Shown here one piece after another: positions 20,101-27,632 of a stretch of DNA of 64,000 nucleotides; the stretch's first letter is position 1, and the number at the start of each line of letters is the position of its first letter. The translations under genes were made by a program, and so were the position numbers. Below the pieces are notes generated by a model that was given only the letters and a program-made list of their open reading frames with translations, had not been told where the DNA came from and searched no databases. Source of the DNA: CAYPNF01 sp964411985 (GTDB taxonomy: Bacteria > Verrucomicrobiota > Verrucomicrobiia > Limisphaerales > J093); the NCBI GenBank assembly GCA_964411985.1, contig CAYPNF010000029.1:1-64000 (forward strand), written 5' to 3'.

Positions 20101-20383
20101 GAAACGATTGGCAGAGCAAGCCTCGTCCCTCAAGGAAAAGGGTGTGATCCTCGGGATCGCCCAACTGCCTGGAACCGGCACCGAAGCGTTCAAGGAGTGG
20201 GTCTCGAGTGAAAGTCTCAGTTTCCCAGCAGTCCAGGTCCCGACCAACTCGCCCAAAGCCAAATTAGTCTCTCGATTCGATCCCCTGCCCTACTTAATCC
20301 TCACGGATCCCCAGCGCCGTGTCATCGCCGAGGGTTTCCCCGTGGAGGACCTCGAATCTGTGCTGGCTTCCCGAAAACAGTGA
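17123..20383 (+). CDS. Large exported protein of CarboxypepD_reg-like repeats with thioredoxin-like tail
   Basis: This 1086-residue protein has an N-terminal signal segment (RRFFLLSLWVFVSATG). About eight beta-sandwich repeats follow, each beginning like GKVVDHLAQPVAAAAVEA or GQVVDADDKPVVGANVGV, as in carboxypeptidase regulatory-like domains. Two blocks are clear duplicates: one near 18775-19140 (GVYVSAPGFGQKYV ... AEAGDTNVVIRL) and one near 19585-19935 (MVYAKAPGYGQKRV ... AEAGDTNVVIVL). The last ~130 residues (GKPLEDLAEFGF ... DPLPYLILTDPQRRVIAEGF) resemble a TlpA/AhpC-type thioredoxin fold. It keeps only one cysteine in the expected area (RFCRR), so redox activity is doubtful. The likely site is periplasm or cell surface; the function is unknown. 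Confidence 0.85.
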   Translation: MNQIHGCILPSILGLRRFFLLSLWVFVSATGAEAPAWKGKVVDHLAQPVAAAAVEAHAWVADPLGGGGSFAKKAETSTDATGSFENPSSGQAGTVLVVRKAGLAPAWAQTRNDSQGELKFVLSPPSPIAGVVVDEDDKPVGGAEVLVGVGILQIPMPDGNQSFAYLSGKVARELFSVRSDSSGKFRFENFPTNASANLVVKSPGKAVRPTGTPQIDPSTMQCRAGQTDVRLIVEPTGGIEGKVIAAEGFTAPPKAMIQLQPTSGLQEAPSGPVESQPDGSFRLEGLSSGSHRVRAIFATNGVPDWVAQIVSVEVESGKTNTGVEIQVQKGGILEVVIQEKGTGKPIPKANVNVYSEIFQANGVANERGVVSQRLPEGDYQVFAMAEGRRQIHSNTRVDANATNRLELQVPLPTKVAGLVKGPDGKPAPGLPVRLVGPYFPSQEKVLITDGEGRFEMPWDQQQYAGRENTACILVRDAAKNLAAATDLEEDAGSLELTLSPGITLAGKAEFEGKPITNVSAALVFWTGNSGMHLYGVAVGTNVPGRFEIPALPVGHRYGVYVSAPGFGQKYVNAVEVGTEPGRVELDAVELLEANQRLAGQVVDADDKPVVGANVGVSGEGQPNANSRTGPDGRFSFDKLCPGNVYVYANVLNQQGNTRAEAGDTNVVIRLGDTSASMGSDSKEFKLQGKISTPEGEPAVGVELAVFPTNDRKRVKTDTNGVYRMAWRMESWQLQSGGPLLIARNKAKKLAAAEEIPDDTPTLDVKLKPALTITGTVRDEKGVALSKAQVGLWLKTGNSWNSLDEQLASVDSQGKFELNTLPVGVPYMVYAKAPGYGQKRVEVSADLETNRTELEPMDLKLANMVLSGQVVNSSEKPVPGAHVGLNGEDQPDGSATTDGKGRFSFKVCEGRIQLWASGANGYANASAEAGDTNVVIVLSNNSGSSEPRQPKPSLKGKPLEDLAEFGFTADSVPEGKCLLLCVLDVEQRFCRRVAKRLAEQASSLKEKGVILGIAQLPGTGTEAFKEWVSSESLSFPAVQVPTNSPKAKLVSRFDPLPYLILTDPQRRVIAEGFPVEDLESVLASRKQ

Positions 20384-20410
20384 GGCTAGGATGCTCGCTG
20401 CAGGTCAGTC

Positions 20411-20785
20411 ATGCAGCGCGTGCCACAACCGCTTTTGAACCCGAGTCTCAGGGCCTCGGAAAAGCATGATTTCTGGCCTGGCCTGGTTCTCATGGTCGCA
20501 GGGGCTGTTTTTCTTTTCAGCGGCTTTCGTCATGTCACCGGCATCGACACGGTGACGGGGGGATCCGCTTGGGAGACTCAGCTGATTCGCGCGTTCTCCA
20601 GTGGGGGGATTCAGCATGCGAGCAAGAGTCAGGCTACTCCTCCGCCGAGGCCCACAGAGCCGGGAGCAGACCCTTCAGCGGCGGCAGCAGCTTTGGATCG
20701 TTGGTCGAAACAGCAGGCCGCTGCCTCTGCACTCACGTGGAAAGTCCGAGTGGATACCGGGGCCAAGACCCCATGTCCTACTTGA
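20411..20785 (+). CDS. Small membrane protein, unknown function
   Basis: This 124-residue protein has one probable transmembrane segment (WPGLVLMVAGAVFLFSG, about residues 22-38). A Pro/Ala-rich linker follows, and the end is TGAKTPCPT. I do not recognise the family. It starts 27 bases after the preceding gene and is probably co-transcribed. The abrupt end after CPT might reflect loss of a CxxC-type tail, but nothing beyond the stop supports that. Confidence 0.55.
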   Translation: MQRVPQPLLNPSLRASEKHDFWPGLVLMVAGAVFLFSGFRHVTGIDTVTGGSAWETQLIRAFSSGGIQHASKSQATPPPRPTEPGADPSAAAAALDRWSKQQAAASALTWKVRVDTGAKTPCPT

Positions 20786-20792
20786 GTAAAGT

Positions 20793-20866
20793 AGCCACTT
20801 GTGACCGCACGGCGCGGTCACCCAAAACCAAGTGATAGGTCAGCGAAGAGGTCACAGTGGCACTGC
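20793..20866. terminator. Nested hairpins between convergent genes
   Basis: GTGACCGC (20801-20808) and GCGGTCAC (20814-20821) form a perfect 8-bp stem with loop ACGGC. The left arm can instead pair with GGTCACAGTGGC (20850-20861), using GCCACTTGTGACC with one bulged T. A further CAGTG-G-CACTG lies at 20855-20865. This probably acts as a bidirectional terminator for the two convergent genes. Confidence 0.45.
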
Positions 20867-20920
20867 AAAGCCTAGGGGAGGCATAGAATCCTCCTCGCCC
20901 TCCCGTTAATTCAACTGCGC

Positions 20921-21886
20921 TCAGCTCTGACTGGCCAAACTCCGCCACGGCCGGAGTCGTTTGGACTCCGAGATGGCCTGCCGGGCGATCTCCACGTTCT
21001 CCTGCACCTGCCAGTCGAACATTCCCACCAAGATGAAGTCGGCACCGCTCTCGAAGGCATAACGGAACCCGCGCTGGGGAGGAATGGCTCCCGCCGCCAA
21101 AACCTTAAAGGCGATCCACGGCTTTCCGACATTGAACATGAAATCGACAACCTCCTCCGGGTTGCTACACCAGGAGTTGTCATAGCGGCCGAGGTCATCC
21201 GTTTCGCCCGATTTGGGGGCGGTGTGGTATTCGTGGCTGTGGAGCGTCTTGACGTAGAAATCCGGGTTTAGCTTGGCTTTCTCAGCCTCAATGATGGTCT
21301 GCAGCCCGTGCGCACCGATGCCAGCAGCACATTTTCGAGAGCGCACCAGTTCGAGCATCTTGGCGATAGTGTCCAGCTCGCCCCGTTTCACCAAAGCATC
21401 CGCCGAATCGCCCGTAATGTGGATGGCGGAAGCCCCCAGATCGGCCGCCGCCTTGAACTGGTCCAGTTCCCCGTTGGCTCCCACGCGCGCCTGGGAGATC
21501 CACTTCATTTTTCCACCCCTTTTCCAATGTTGCTGCAAATGGGAAATACCATCGTTGACCCAACTGTTGATAACATTAATCCCGTTCACCTCGGCCAACT
21601 CCAAGGTCTCGAGGATCTTCGCATCCGTATTGTAGCGCTTCATCAGGTGCGCCACGTAGGTCAAATCGCGGGCATGGGCGTATCCACTGATCAAGTTCCC
21701 ACCCAGCATCAGGCGGCTGTACTCAACCCCGCCAATTCTCCCTTGGGGAAGGCTACCCTTGGAGGCAGCGATCGGACTGGTAGGAGCCCCAGTTCGTGAG
21801 GTTGAGGGTTGCTGTTCGGACCTTGCCGCAGCGGGGAGGGCAGCGGCAGCAATGACGGAAGCCTTGAGGAATTCGCGACGTTTCAT
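20921..21886 (-). CDS. Exported TIM-barrel-like protein of unknown function
   Basis: The start is the ATG at 21886 (321 residues), directly followed by a Tat-like signal (MKRREFLKASVIAAAALPAAA). The mature part begins GGVEYSRLMLGGNLISGYAHARDL and has alternating strands and helices consistent with an aldo/keto-reductase-like or other TIM barrel (INVINSWVNDG, GASAIHITGDSADALV, WIAFKVLAAGAIPP, FESGADFILVGMFDWQ). I have seen this type in verrucomicrobial and planctomycete genomes without a firm function. Catalytic residues cannot be assigned. It is divergent from the TerC gene at 22048. Confidence 0.8.
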   Translation of the reverse strand: MKRREFLKASVIAAAALPAAARSEQQPSTSRTGAPTSPIAASKGSLPQGRIGGVEYSRLMLGGNLISGYAHARDLTYVAHLMKRYNTDAKILETLELAEVNGINVINSWVNDGISHLQQHWKRGGKMKWISQARVGANGELDQFKAAADLGASAIHITGDSADALVKRGELDTIAKMLELVRSRKCAAGIGAHGLQTIIEAEKAKLNPDFYVKTLHSHEYHTAPKSGETDDLGRYDNSWCSNPEEVVDFMFNVGKPWIAFKVLAAGAIPPQRGFRYAFESGADFILVGMFDWQVQENVEIARQAISESKRLRPWRSLASQS

Positions 21887-22047
21887 GAGCGCATCTTGGG
21901 TCGTTCTCTTCAAACCTACAGGGTGCTACTGGGACCAACATGATACGAATTCGCTTTTCTGACAACAAGTTTGACACGCGGCGTTCTGATCCGCCCCCTT
22001 CCCGCTCCGCGCTTGCAGGTCGGGGTGATGCGACATAAACTCCATGG

Positions 22048-22785
22048 ATGGACTGGATTACACAGCCCGAAATCTGGATTAGTCTGGTGACCCTGACACT
22101 GCTCGAGGTGGTGCTGGGCATCGACAATGTCATATTCATCTCGATCCTCGCCGGCAAACTGCCCAAGGAACAACAGGACAGAGCGAGAAAGCTTGGCCTC
22201 AGCCTCGCCCTGATCACCCGCATTCTACTTCTATGCGGGCTCTCCTGGATCATGGGTCTCAAGGCGACGGTGTTCACTCTGTTGGACCATTCTTTCACTG
22301 GACGCGACCTGATCCTGTTAGCTGGCGGACTCTTCCTGATCGCCAAGGCCACCCACGAGATCCACGACCGGCTCGAGGGGGAAGACGGCGAGGTCACCAA
22401 CCGTATTGCTCCGACGTTCGCAAGTGTCATCATCCAGATACTTCTGCTGGATATCGTGTTCTCCTTGGATAGCGTCATCACCGCGGTTGGAATGGCACGT
22501 CAGCTATGGGTCATGATCGCGGCGGTGATCCTGGCGGTTATTTTTATGTTGTTCTTTAGCAAACACATCAGCATGTTCATCGAACGTCACCCCACCCTCA
22601 AGGTACTCGCCTTAAGCTTTCTGTTGATGATCGGAGTCGTACTCGTTGCGGATGGATTTGGACAACACATCAACAAAGGCTACGTCTACTTTGCGATGGC
22701 CTTCTCCGTGGGGGTGGAGACCCTCAATCTGAGGGTGAGGGCTAAGGAAACGAAAAAGGTTCAGCTCCGTCAGCCTTACCGATAG
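22048..22785 (+). CDS. TerC-family integral membrane protein
   Basis: This 245-residue protein has about seven hydrophobic helices. The first holds the family signature LLEVVLGIDNVIFISIL, and helix five holds the matching LLDIVFSLDSVITAVGMA. The two acidic residues (in GIDN and SLDS) are the conserved metal-site candidates. The family is linked to tellurite resistance and to manganese export that helps load secreted proteins. An adjacent ATG at 22044 is out of frame. The HzsA-like gene begins 13 bases after its stop, so the two may share a transcript. Confidence 0.92.
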   Translation: MDWITQPEIWISLVTLTLLEVVLGIDNVIFISILAGKLPKEQQDRARKLGLSLALITRILLLCGLSWIMGLKATVFTLLDHSFTGRDLILLAGGLFLIAKATHEIHDRLEGEDGEVTNRIAPTFASVIIQILLLDIVFSLDSVITAVGMARQLWVMIAAVILAVIFMLFFSKHISMFIERHPTLKVLALSFLLMIGVVLVADGFGQHINKGYVYFAMAFSVGVETLNLRVRAKETKKVQLRQPYR

Positions 22786-22798
22786 CAATCTTCCTTCC

Positions 22799-25408
22799 AT
22801 GACCATGTCGTCACACACCCAACACCGTGCAAAGCAATTCGGGTTTTCATGCCTCTGCCTCCGGGCCGCTCTCCTTCTCGCCGCCATCGGTTTCGGGGAA
22901 GCATCTGAGCCCGGAGACGGGACGAAACAGCCCTGGACACAGGCTCTTCGCGAAGCGAGATCTGTTGTCCTCGCTTCGAAGGCGGATGGCTCGCGCAAAG
23001 ATGCCTTGGTGCGAGACGTCTGGCGCGGATTCCAGAACCAATACCCCGTGGTCTGGGACTGGCTGCTTCAGGACGGAGGACGCGACTTTTTCGTCTACCT
23101 CCCCAAAACCGACGAAGGTGAGGTTCTGCGCCGACTGCTTCGTTCCGTGGCCAAAGAGATTCCAGCCGAGGCCAAGCAGCTACAGGAGAAGATCGATGCC
23201 CATCTGGCGGACAAACGTGCCTTGTCCGCGGAAACATGTCTGGAGGTCTACGCTGAGGCCTGCGAGACGCGCCGCGCCCGCCGACTCGAACGGGCTCGCG
23301 GTGACTCCCCAAGGGTTGTTTTCACCAAGCACCACACCATCCGCCCATCTTTCTTCGCTTACACGGAAGGCCAGTCCGATGCACAGAACGAACGCCATTT
23401 CCTGCCGGATTCCGCCCTTTGCGTTCTTGATTTGGCCAACCCCAGAGGTGAAGTCGAGAGCCTGGTGAAGGACCCCACAGGGGCGATCCGTGACCCTGCG
23501 GTCTCCTGGGACGGGAAGCGCATCCTCTTTGCCTGGAAGAAGTCGCTCGATGAAGACGACTATCACCTCTACGAGTTTGACCTCCAGACGCGTAAGATCG
23601 TGCAAATCACTTCCGGCTTGGGCTTCGCCGATTACGAGGGAGCTTACCTCCCCAACGGTGATCTGGTATTCTCATCCACCCGCTGCGTGCAGACAGTCGA
23701 CTGCTGGTGGACCGAAGTCAGCAACCTCTACACGTGTGACGCCCAAGGACGCTATTTGCGCCGGCTTGGTTTTGACCAGGTACACGCCATTCATCCCTCG
23801 GTGACGGAGGACGGGCGCGTACTTTATACCCGTTGGGACTACAACGATCGGGGGCAGATCTTCCCGCAAGCTCTGTTTCAAATGAACCCGGATGGAACGG
23901 GGCAGGCGGAATTTTACGGTAACAATTCCTGGTTCCCCACGACCATCGCGCACGCGCGCGGGATCCCGGGAAGTTCCAAGGTCCTGGCAACCTTTTGTGG
24001 ACATCACACTGCCCAAGCTGGGAAGTTGGGTATCATCGACCCGTCGAAAGGCAGGCAGGAAAACACTGGGGCGAAGCTCGTTGCACCCATTCGAGAAACC
24101 CCAGCGCCAAGAATCGATGCCTACGGCCAGGAAGGGGAACTCTTTCAGTACCCCTACCCCCTCAACGAGAACGAGTTTCTTGTCACCTACGCGCCTCTGG
24201 GTTGGGAATGGCGCGGCGGCCACTTTGGCGTGTATTGGATGGATATGAACGGGCGACGAGAACTGTTAGCGTCCGATCCCCAGTTCCCTTGCAGTCAACC
24301 CATCCCTCTGGTGGCTCGCAAACCGCCTGCACTTCGCCCCAGCAAAGTCGACTATGCCGCTAAGACCGGCGTCTGTTACATCCAGGACATCTACGCTGGT
24401 CAATCGTTGAAGGGCGTTCCTCGCGGAAGCGTCAAGAGGCTGCGTGTAGTTGCGCTTGAGTATCGAGCTGCAGGAGTGGGCCACAACTCCAACGGAGGTC
24501 CTGCTGGTGGGGCGTTGATTAGCACCCCCATCGCGGTGGGTAATGGGTGCTGGGATGTGAAGGTCGTGCTCGGAGAAACCCCGGTTCACGAGGATGGCTC
24601 GTCATCCTTTCTGGTCCCGGCGCGTACTCCGGTCTACTTCCAGGCATTGGACGAACAAGGGCAGGTCATCCAGACCATGCGGAGCTGGACCACTCTCCAA
24701 CCGGGAGAGGTCCAATCCTGCGTAGGCTGCCATGAGGACAAAAACGCCGCACCACCCGCCTCCACGTCTTACGCGGCGGGACGGCTGGCTCCGCGGGAGT
24801 TGGAGCCCTTCTATGGAGCAGCCCGAGGTTTCAGCTATCCGCGCGAGATTCAGCCCATCCTGGATCAGCATTGTGTTCGCTGCCACAACCAAGATCCAAC
24901 GCAGGTTGCCTCCCCGGCGGTGCAGACCGCCGAGTCGAGTGATCCCAAAGTCATCAAACCGGCCTTCGGGCTGCGGGCTAATCAGGTCCACGACCGCACT
25001 GCCGCAAGGTTCTGGAGCGAGTCCTATCTCACGCTTACCGGCTGCCGCGAGAAGGGGTTACCATGGGACCTCGAGCTCTACACAGGCAAGCCAGACCGGG
25101 AGCTCGTGAACTGGGTCAGTTCCCAGTCTGTGCCCGAGCTTCTTCCGCCTTACTCGGCAGGAGCCACTCGGAGCAAACTGATGCGAATGTTAACGGAAGG
25201 ACACCAGGGAGTTCGGCTCGCGGAAACGGACCTCCGTAAGATCGCATGCTGGATCGACCTCGGGGTACCCTTTTGCGGGGACTACACGGAAGCAAACGCC
25301 TGGTCTGAGGAGGATCGGCAAAAGTACGCCAGGTTCGAGGCGAAGAGAAAAGCCATGGAGGAGGCAGAGCAAAGGGGCATACGAGCCCTACTCGGTCAAA
25401 GCCGCTAA
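22799..25408 (+). CDS. HzsA-like diheme c-type cytochrome with propeller domain
   Basis: This 869-residue exported protein has a signal segment (ALLLAAIGFGEA, about 24-36). The central part is a TolB/WD-like propeller with patterns such as VSWDGKRILFAWKK, SVTEDGRVLYTRWDYNDRG and GFADYEGAYLPNGDLVFSSTRC. The C-terminal part has two c-heme sites, CVGCHED (near 24720) and CVRCHNQ (near 24875). This arrangement matches proteins annotated as hydrazine synthase alpha-subunit-like. These are widespread in Planctomycetota and Verrucomicrobiota that do not carry out anammox. No beta/gamma hydrazine synthase subunit is nearby, so hydrazine synthesis is unlikely. A periplasmic redox or surface role is more plausible. 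Confidence 0.88.
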   Translation: MTMSSHTQHRAKQFGFSCLCLRAALLLAAIGFGEASEPGDGTKQPWTQALREARSVVLASKADGSRKDALVRDVWRGFQNQYPVVWDWLLQDGGRDFFVYLPKTDEGEVLRRLLRSVAKEIPAEAKQLQEKIDAHLADKRALSAETCLEVYAEACETRRARRLERARGDSPRVVFTKHHTIRPSFFAYTEGQSDAQNERHFLPDSALCVLDLANPRGEVESLVKDPTGAIRDPAVSWDGKRILFAWKKSLDEDDYHLYEFDLQTRKIVQITSGLGFADYEGAYLPNGDLVFSSTRCVQTVDCWWTEVSNLYTCDAQGRYLRRLGFDQVHAIHPSVTEDGRVLYTRWDYNDRGQIFPQALFQMNPDGTGQAEFYGNNSWFPTTIAHARGIPGSSKVLATFCGHHTAQAGKLGIIDPSKGRQENTGAKLVAPIRETPAPRIDAYGQEGELFQYPYPLNENEFLVTYAPLGWEWRGGHFGVYWMDMNGRRELLASDPQFPCSQPIPLVARKPPALRPSKVDYAAKTGVCYIQDIYAGQSLKGVPRGSVKRLRVVALEYRAAGVGHNSNGGPAGGALISTPIAVGNGCWDVKVVLGETPVHEDGSSSFLVPARTPVYFQALDEQGQVIQTMRSWTTLQPGEVQSCVGCHEDKNAAPPASTSYAAGRLAPRELEPFYGAARGFSYPREIQPILDQHCVRCHNQDPTQVASPAVQTAESSDPKVIKPAFGLRANQVHDRTAARFWSESYLTLTGCREKGLPWDLELYTGKPDRELVNWVSSQSVPELLPPYSAGATRSKLMRMLTEGHQGVRLAETDLRKIACWIDLGVPFCGDYTEANAWSEEDRQKYARFEAKRKAMEEAEQRGIRALLGQSR

Positions 25409-25453
25409 GGCCGCTCAGGAGCGGCCACCGTCGCAAAATACAAGACCCAAGGA

Positions 25454-26182
25454 TCAGAGCGGCCTGATCCAGACGTTTCGATATCGGACCGGGTTGCCGT
25501 GATCCTGGAGGTAAAGAGGGCCCTTCTCGACGATGCCCTGGAGAGGAGCTGCGGTCGTAGGCTGGCCGTCCACTGGAATGTGGTCCTGAATCAACACGCC
25601 GTTGTGCAGCACCGTGAAGGAACCGGGCGCAACCCGCCCGTCCGCACCTTTCTTCGGCGTCCTGAAGATAATGTCATAGCTTTGCCATTCACCGGGCTTC
25701 CGACAGGCGTTGACGAGGGGCGGATTGTGGCCGTAAAACGCGCCGCACTGCCCATTGGGATAGGTCTTGTTCTGATAACAATCCAGGACTTGGATCTCGT
25801 ATCGCCCCTGAAGGTACACTCCGCTATTCCCCCTGCCCTGCCCCTCTCCCTTCGCCTCGGAGGGTGCAGCCCATTCCACGTGCAACTGGCAATCGCCGAA
25901 CTCCTGCTTGCTGAAGATCCCGCCAAAAGTGGTGGTTTCCATGTAACCTTCCCCTAACTTCCATTTTGGTTCGGCAGACCTTTCCCCCCGCCACATGGAA
26001 AGACCCTTGCCGTCAAAAAGCAGTACTGCGTCCGATGGCGGGCCGCCCACTGGACCCGGGTTGATGACGGGTGGCTCTTTCTCCTGAACAGCGTCAGCGG
26101 CCCATGCGGAAGGCAGAAGGGCCAAATCCATGACACAAGAAAGCAGACAGGCTCCCGCTAGATGCCTAAAGGATGGTTTCAT
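25454..26182 (-). CDS. DUF1080 (3-keto-disaccharide hydrolase) domain protein
   Basis: This 242-residue exported protein has a signal peptide (ACLLSCVMDLALLPSAWAA). A single DUF1080 jelly-roll domain follows: VLLFDGKGLSMW, GGIFSKQEFGDCQLHVEW, GNSGVYLQGRYEIQVLDC, GEWQSYDIIFRTP and GPLYLQDHGNPVRYRNVWIRPL. Related domains hydrolyse 3-keto-glycosides or bind glycans. It starts 12 bases after the propeller gene, and it is the last gene of the rhamnosidase operon running leftwards from 35843. A role in processing oxidised saccharides is inferred from family and context. Confidence 0.92.
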   Translation of the reverse strand: MKPSFRHLAGACLLSCVMDLALLPSAWAADAVQEKEPPVINPGPVGGPPSDAVLLFDGKGLSMWRGERSAEPKWKLGEGYMETTTFGGIFSKQEFGDCQLHVEWAAPSEAKGEGQGRGNSGVYLQGRYEIQVLDCYQNKTYPNGQCGAFYGHNPPLVNACRKPGEWQSYDIIFRTPKKGADGRVAPGSFTVLHNGVLIQDHIPVDGQPTTAAPLQGIVEKGPLYLQDHGNPVRYRNVWIRPL

Positions 26183-26194
26183 ATGCGGCTCGAT

Positions 26195-27550
26195 CTATTT
26201 CGTTTCGGTTGAAGAGTCTTCGATCCGGTAGATATGGGTCTTGGTGCGCAAGTACAGCGCCTTTCCATCGACGGCGGGGGAGGCCAGGCATCCGGCGGGA
26301 AGAGTATTCGTCGCTAGGATTTCGCAAACTGGCCCCGGCTTCAGCACAGTGGTCTTGCCGCTTTGATTGCAGAAGTAAAGACGCCCATCTGCGTAGATGG
26401 GCGAAGCTGCATAGCTTCCACCGATACGCTGTCTCCAGAGCTCCTTCCCAGTGCCTGGTTCCAGGCAAACCACCAGGCCGTCGTCAGTCACCATGTAAAA
26501 GCGACCGTCAACCACAATCGGTGAAGCGGTCTTCGCAAATGCCTTATCCATCTTCCAAGCCACATGGGTCTCCGTGACATCGCCCTGGCCATCATAGCGA
26601 ATAGCGAGCAACTCGGAGGGTCCAAGACCGGTCGAAACAAACACGAGCCCATTCTCACACACCGGTATGGTCGCAGCCGACCACGCCCCGTGCCGTACTC
26701 TCCAGATCTCCTTGCCGGAACGCGGGTCGTACCCGTAGGCGGCTTTTGCTCCGCAGGTGAGGAGCTGAGGTTGGCCCTTCACCTCCACGATCAAGGGGGT
26801 GCTGTGCGCCTTCCGACGGTCCCCGTCCTTGGTCATCTGGTCGGTCGCATTCTCGTCATTCCACGCGACCGATCGATCCGTTTTCCAAACCGTTTTACCC
26901 GTGGCTTTGTCCAGAGCCACCAGGTACTGCAAATCCGCGCCGTCCATGGTGAGGATGAGCAGGTTTTCAAACAGGACGGGCGAAGAGGCGGGGCCCCGGT
27001 AGTGCCGACAGGGGAGGTCCTGGCGTTGCCACAGCACTTTCTTCGTGGTGGTGTCCAAGCAGGCCGTGCCGTAGCTTCCGAAGTGAACATAAACACGACC
27101 CTTTTCGATGACGGGCGACGGTGTCGCATAGCCGTTCATGTCGTTACCCAAGGGCTCGGGCTTATCGCAATGGAAGATCTTCTCGTTGAACAGAACCTGA
27201 CCGGTCTGGGAATCCAGGCATAGAACGAAGAAATCGTTCCCTTCCAACGTAGCAGTCGTAAGCCAGACTTGCCCGGCTACCACGGCAGGAGTCGACCAAC
27301 CACGGTGCGGAATCTCCGTCTTCCACTTCACGTTCTCGGTCTCGCTCCACCGCAACGGGAGTCCAATCAGCTTCGTGTCGCCCGGCGCGGAGACGTGTCC
27401 GTCATGGCGAGGCCCACGAAATTCCGGCCATTCCGCGTAGGCACTGCGGAAACCGCTTGCCGACAAACAAAGCAGACCCGCCAACATCACTTGGCGAGCA
27501 CGCTGGTTGCTTCCAACGCGCCGGGAAGGATCATTTTGAATCTGGCTCAT
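26195..27550 (-). CDS. Exported PQQ-like beta-propeller protein
   Basis: I place the start at the ATG at 27550 (451 residues), because the upstream extension is not protein-like and a signal segment follows (ARQVMLAGLLCLSASGFRSAYA). The mature protein begins EWPEFRGPRHDGH, typical of PQQ-binding-like beta-propellers. Repeated blade motifs are visible: VWLTTATLEGNDFFVLCLDSQTG, ASPVLFENLLILTMDG, YGYDPRSGKEIWRVRHG, VVCLEPGTGKELWRQRIGG and AVDGKALYLRTKTHIYRI. These proteins rarely bind PQQ and are poorly understood, though frequent beside glycosidases in Verrucomicrobiota. It lies 82 bases downstream of the GH106-like gene. Confidence 0.88.
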   Translation of the reverse strand: MSQIQNDPSRRVGSNQRARQVMLAGLLCLSASGFRSAYAEWPEFRGPRHDGHVSAPGDTKLIGLPLRWSETENVKWKTEIPHRGWSTPAVVAGQVWLTTATLEGNDFFVLCLDSQTGQVLFNEKIFHCDKPEPLGNDMNGYATPSPVIEKGRVYVHFGSYGTACLDTTTKKVLWQRQDLPCRHYRGPASSPVLFENLLILTMDGADLQYLVALDKATGKTVWKTDRSVAWNDENATDQMTKDGDRRKAHSTPLIVEVKGQPQLLTCGAKAAYGYDPRSGKEIWRVRHGAWSAATIPVCENGLVFVSTGLGPSELLAIRYDGQGDVTETHVAWKMDKAFAKTASPIVVDGRFYMVTDDGLVVCLEPGTGKELWRQRIGGSYAASPIYADGRLYFCNQSGKTTVLKPGPVCEILATNTLPAGCLASPAVDGKALYLRTKTHIYRIEDSSTETK

Positions 27551-27632
27551 GTGTTCAGAATGCTTCCGACCTTTGACGAAGTCAACGCCCGTGGAATTCA
27601 CCTGGCGCTCAAGCCTGTTGCGGTTCCCCTCG

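Noticed and set aside
22799..25408. Hydrazine synthase and anammox metabolism
   Set aside because: Only the alpha-like subunit is present, and such relatives are common in non-anammox bacteria.
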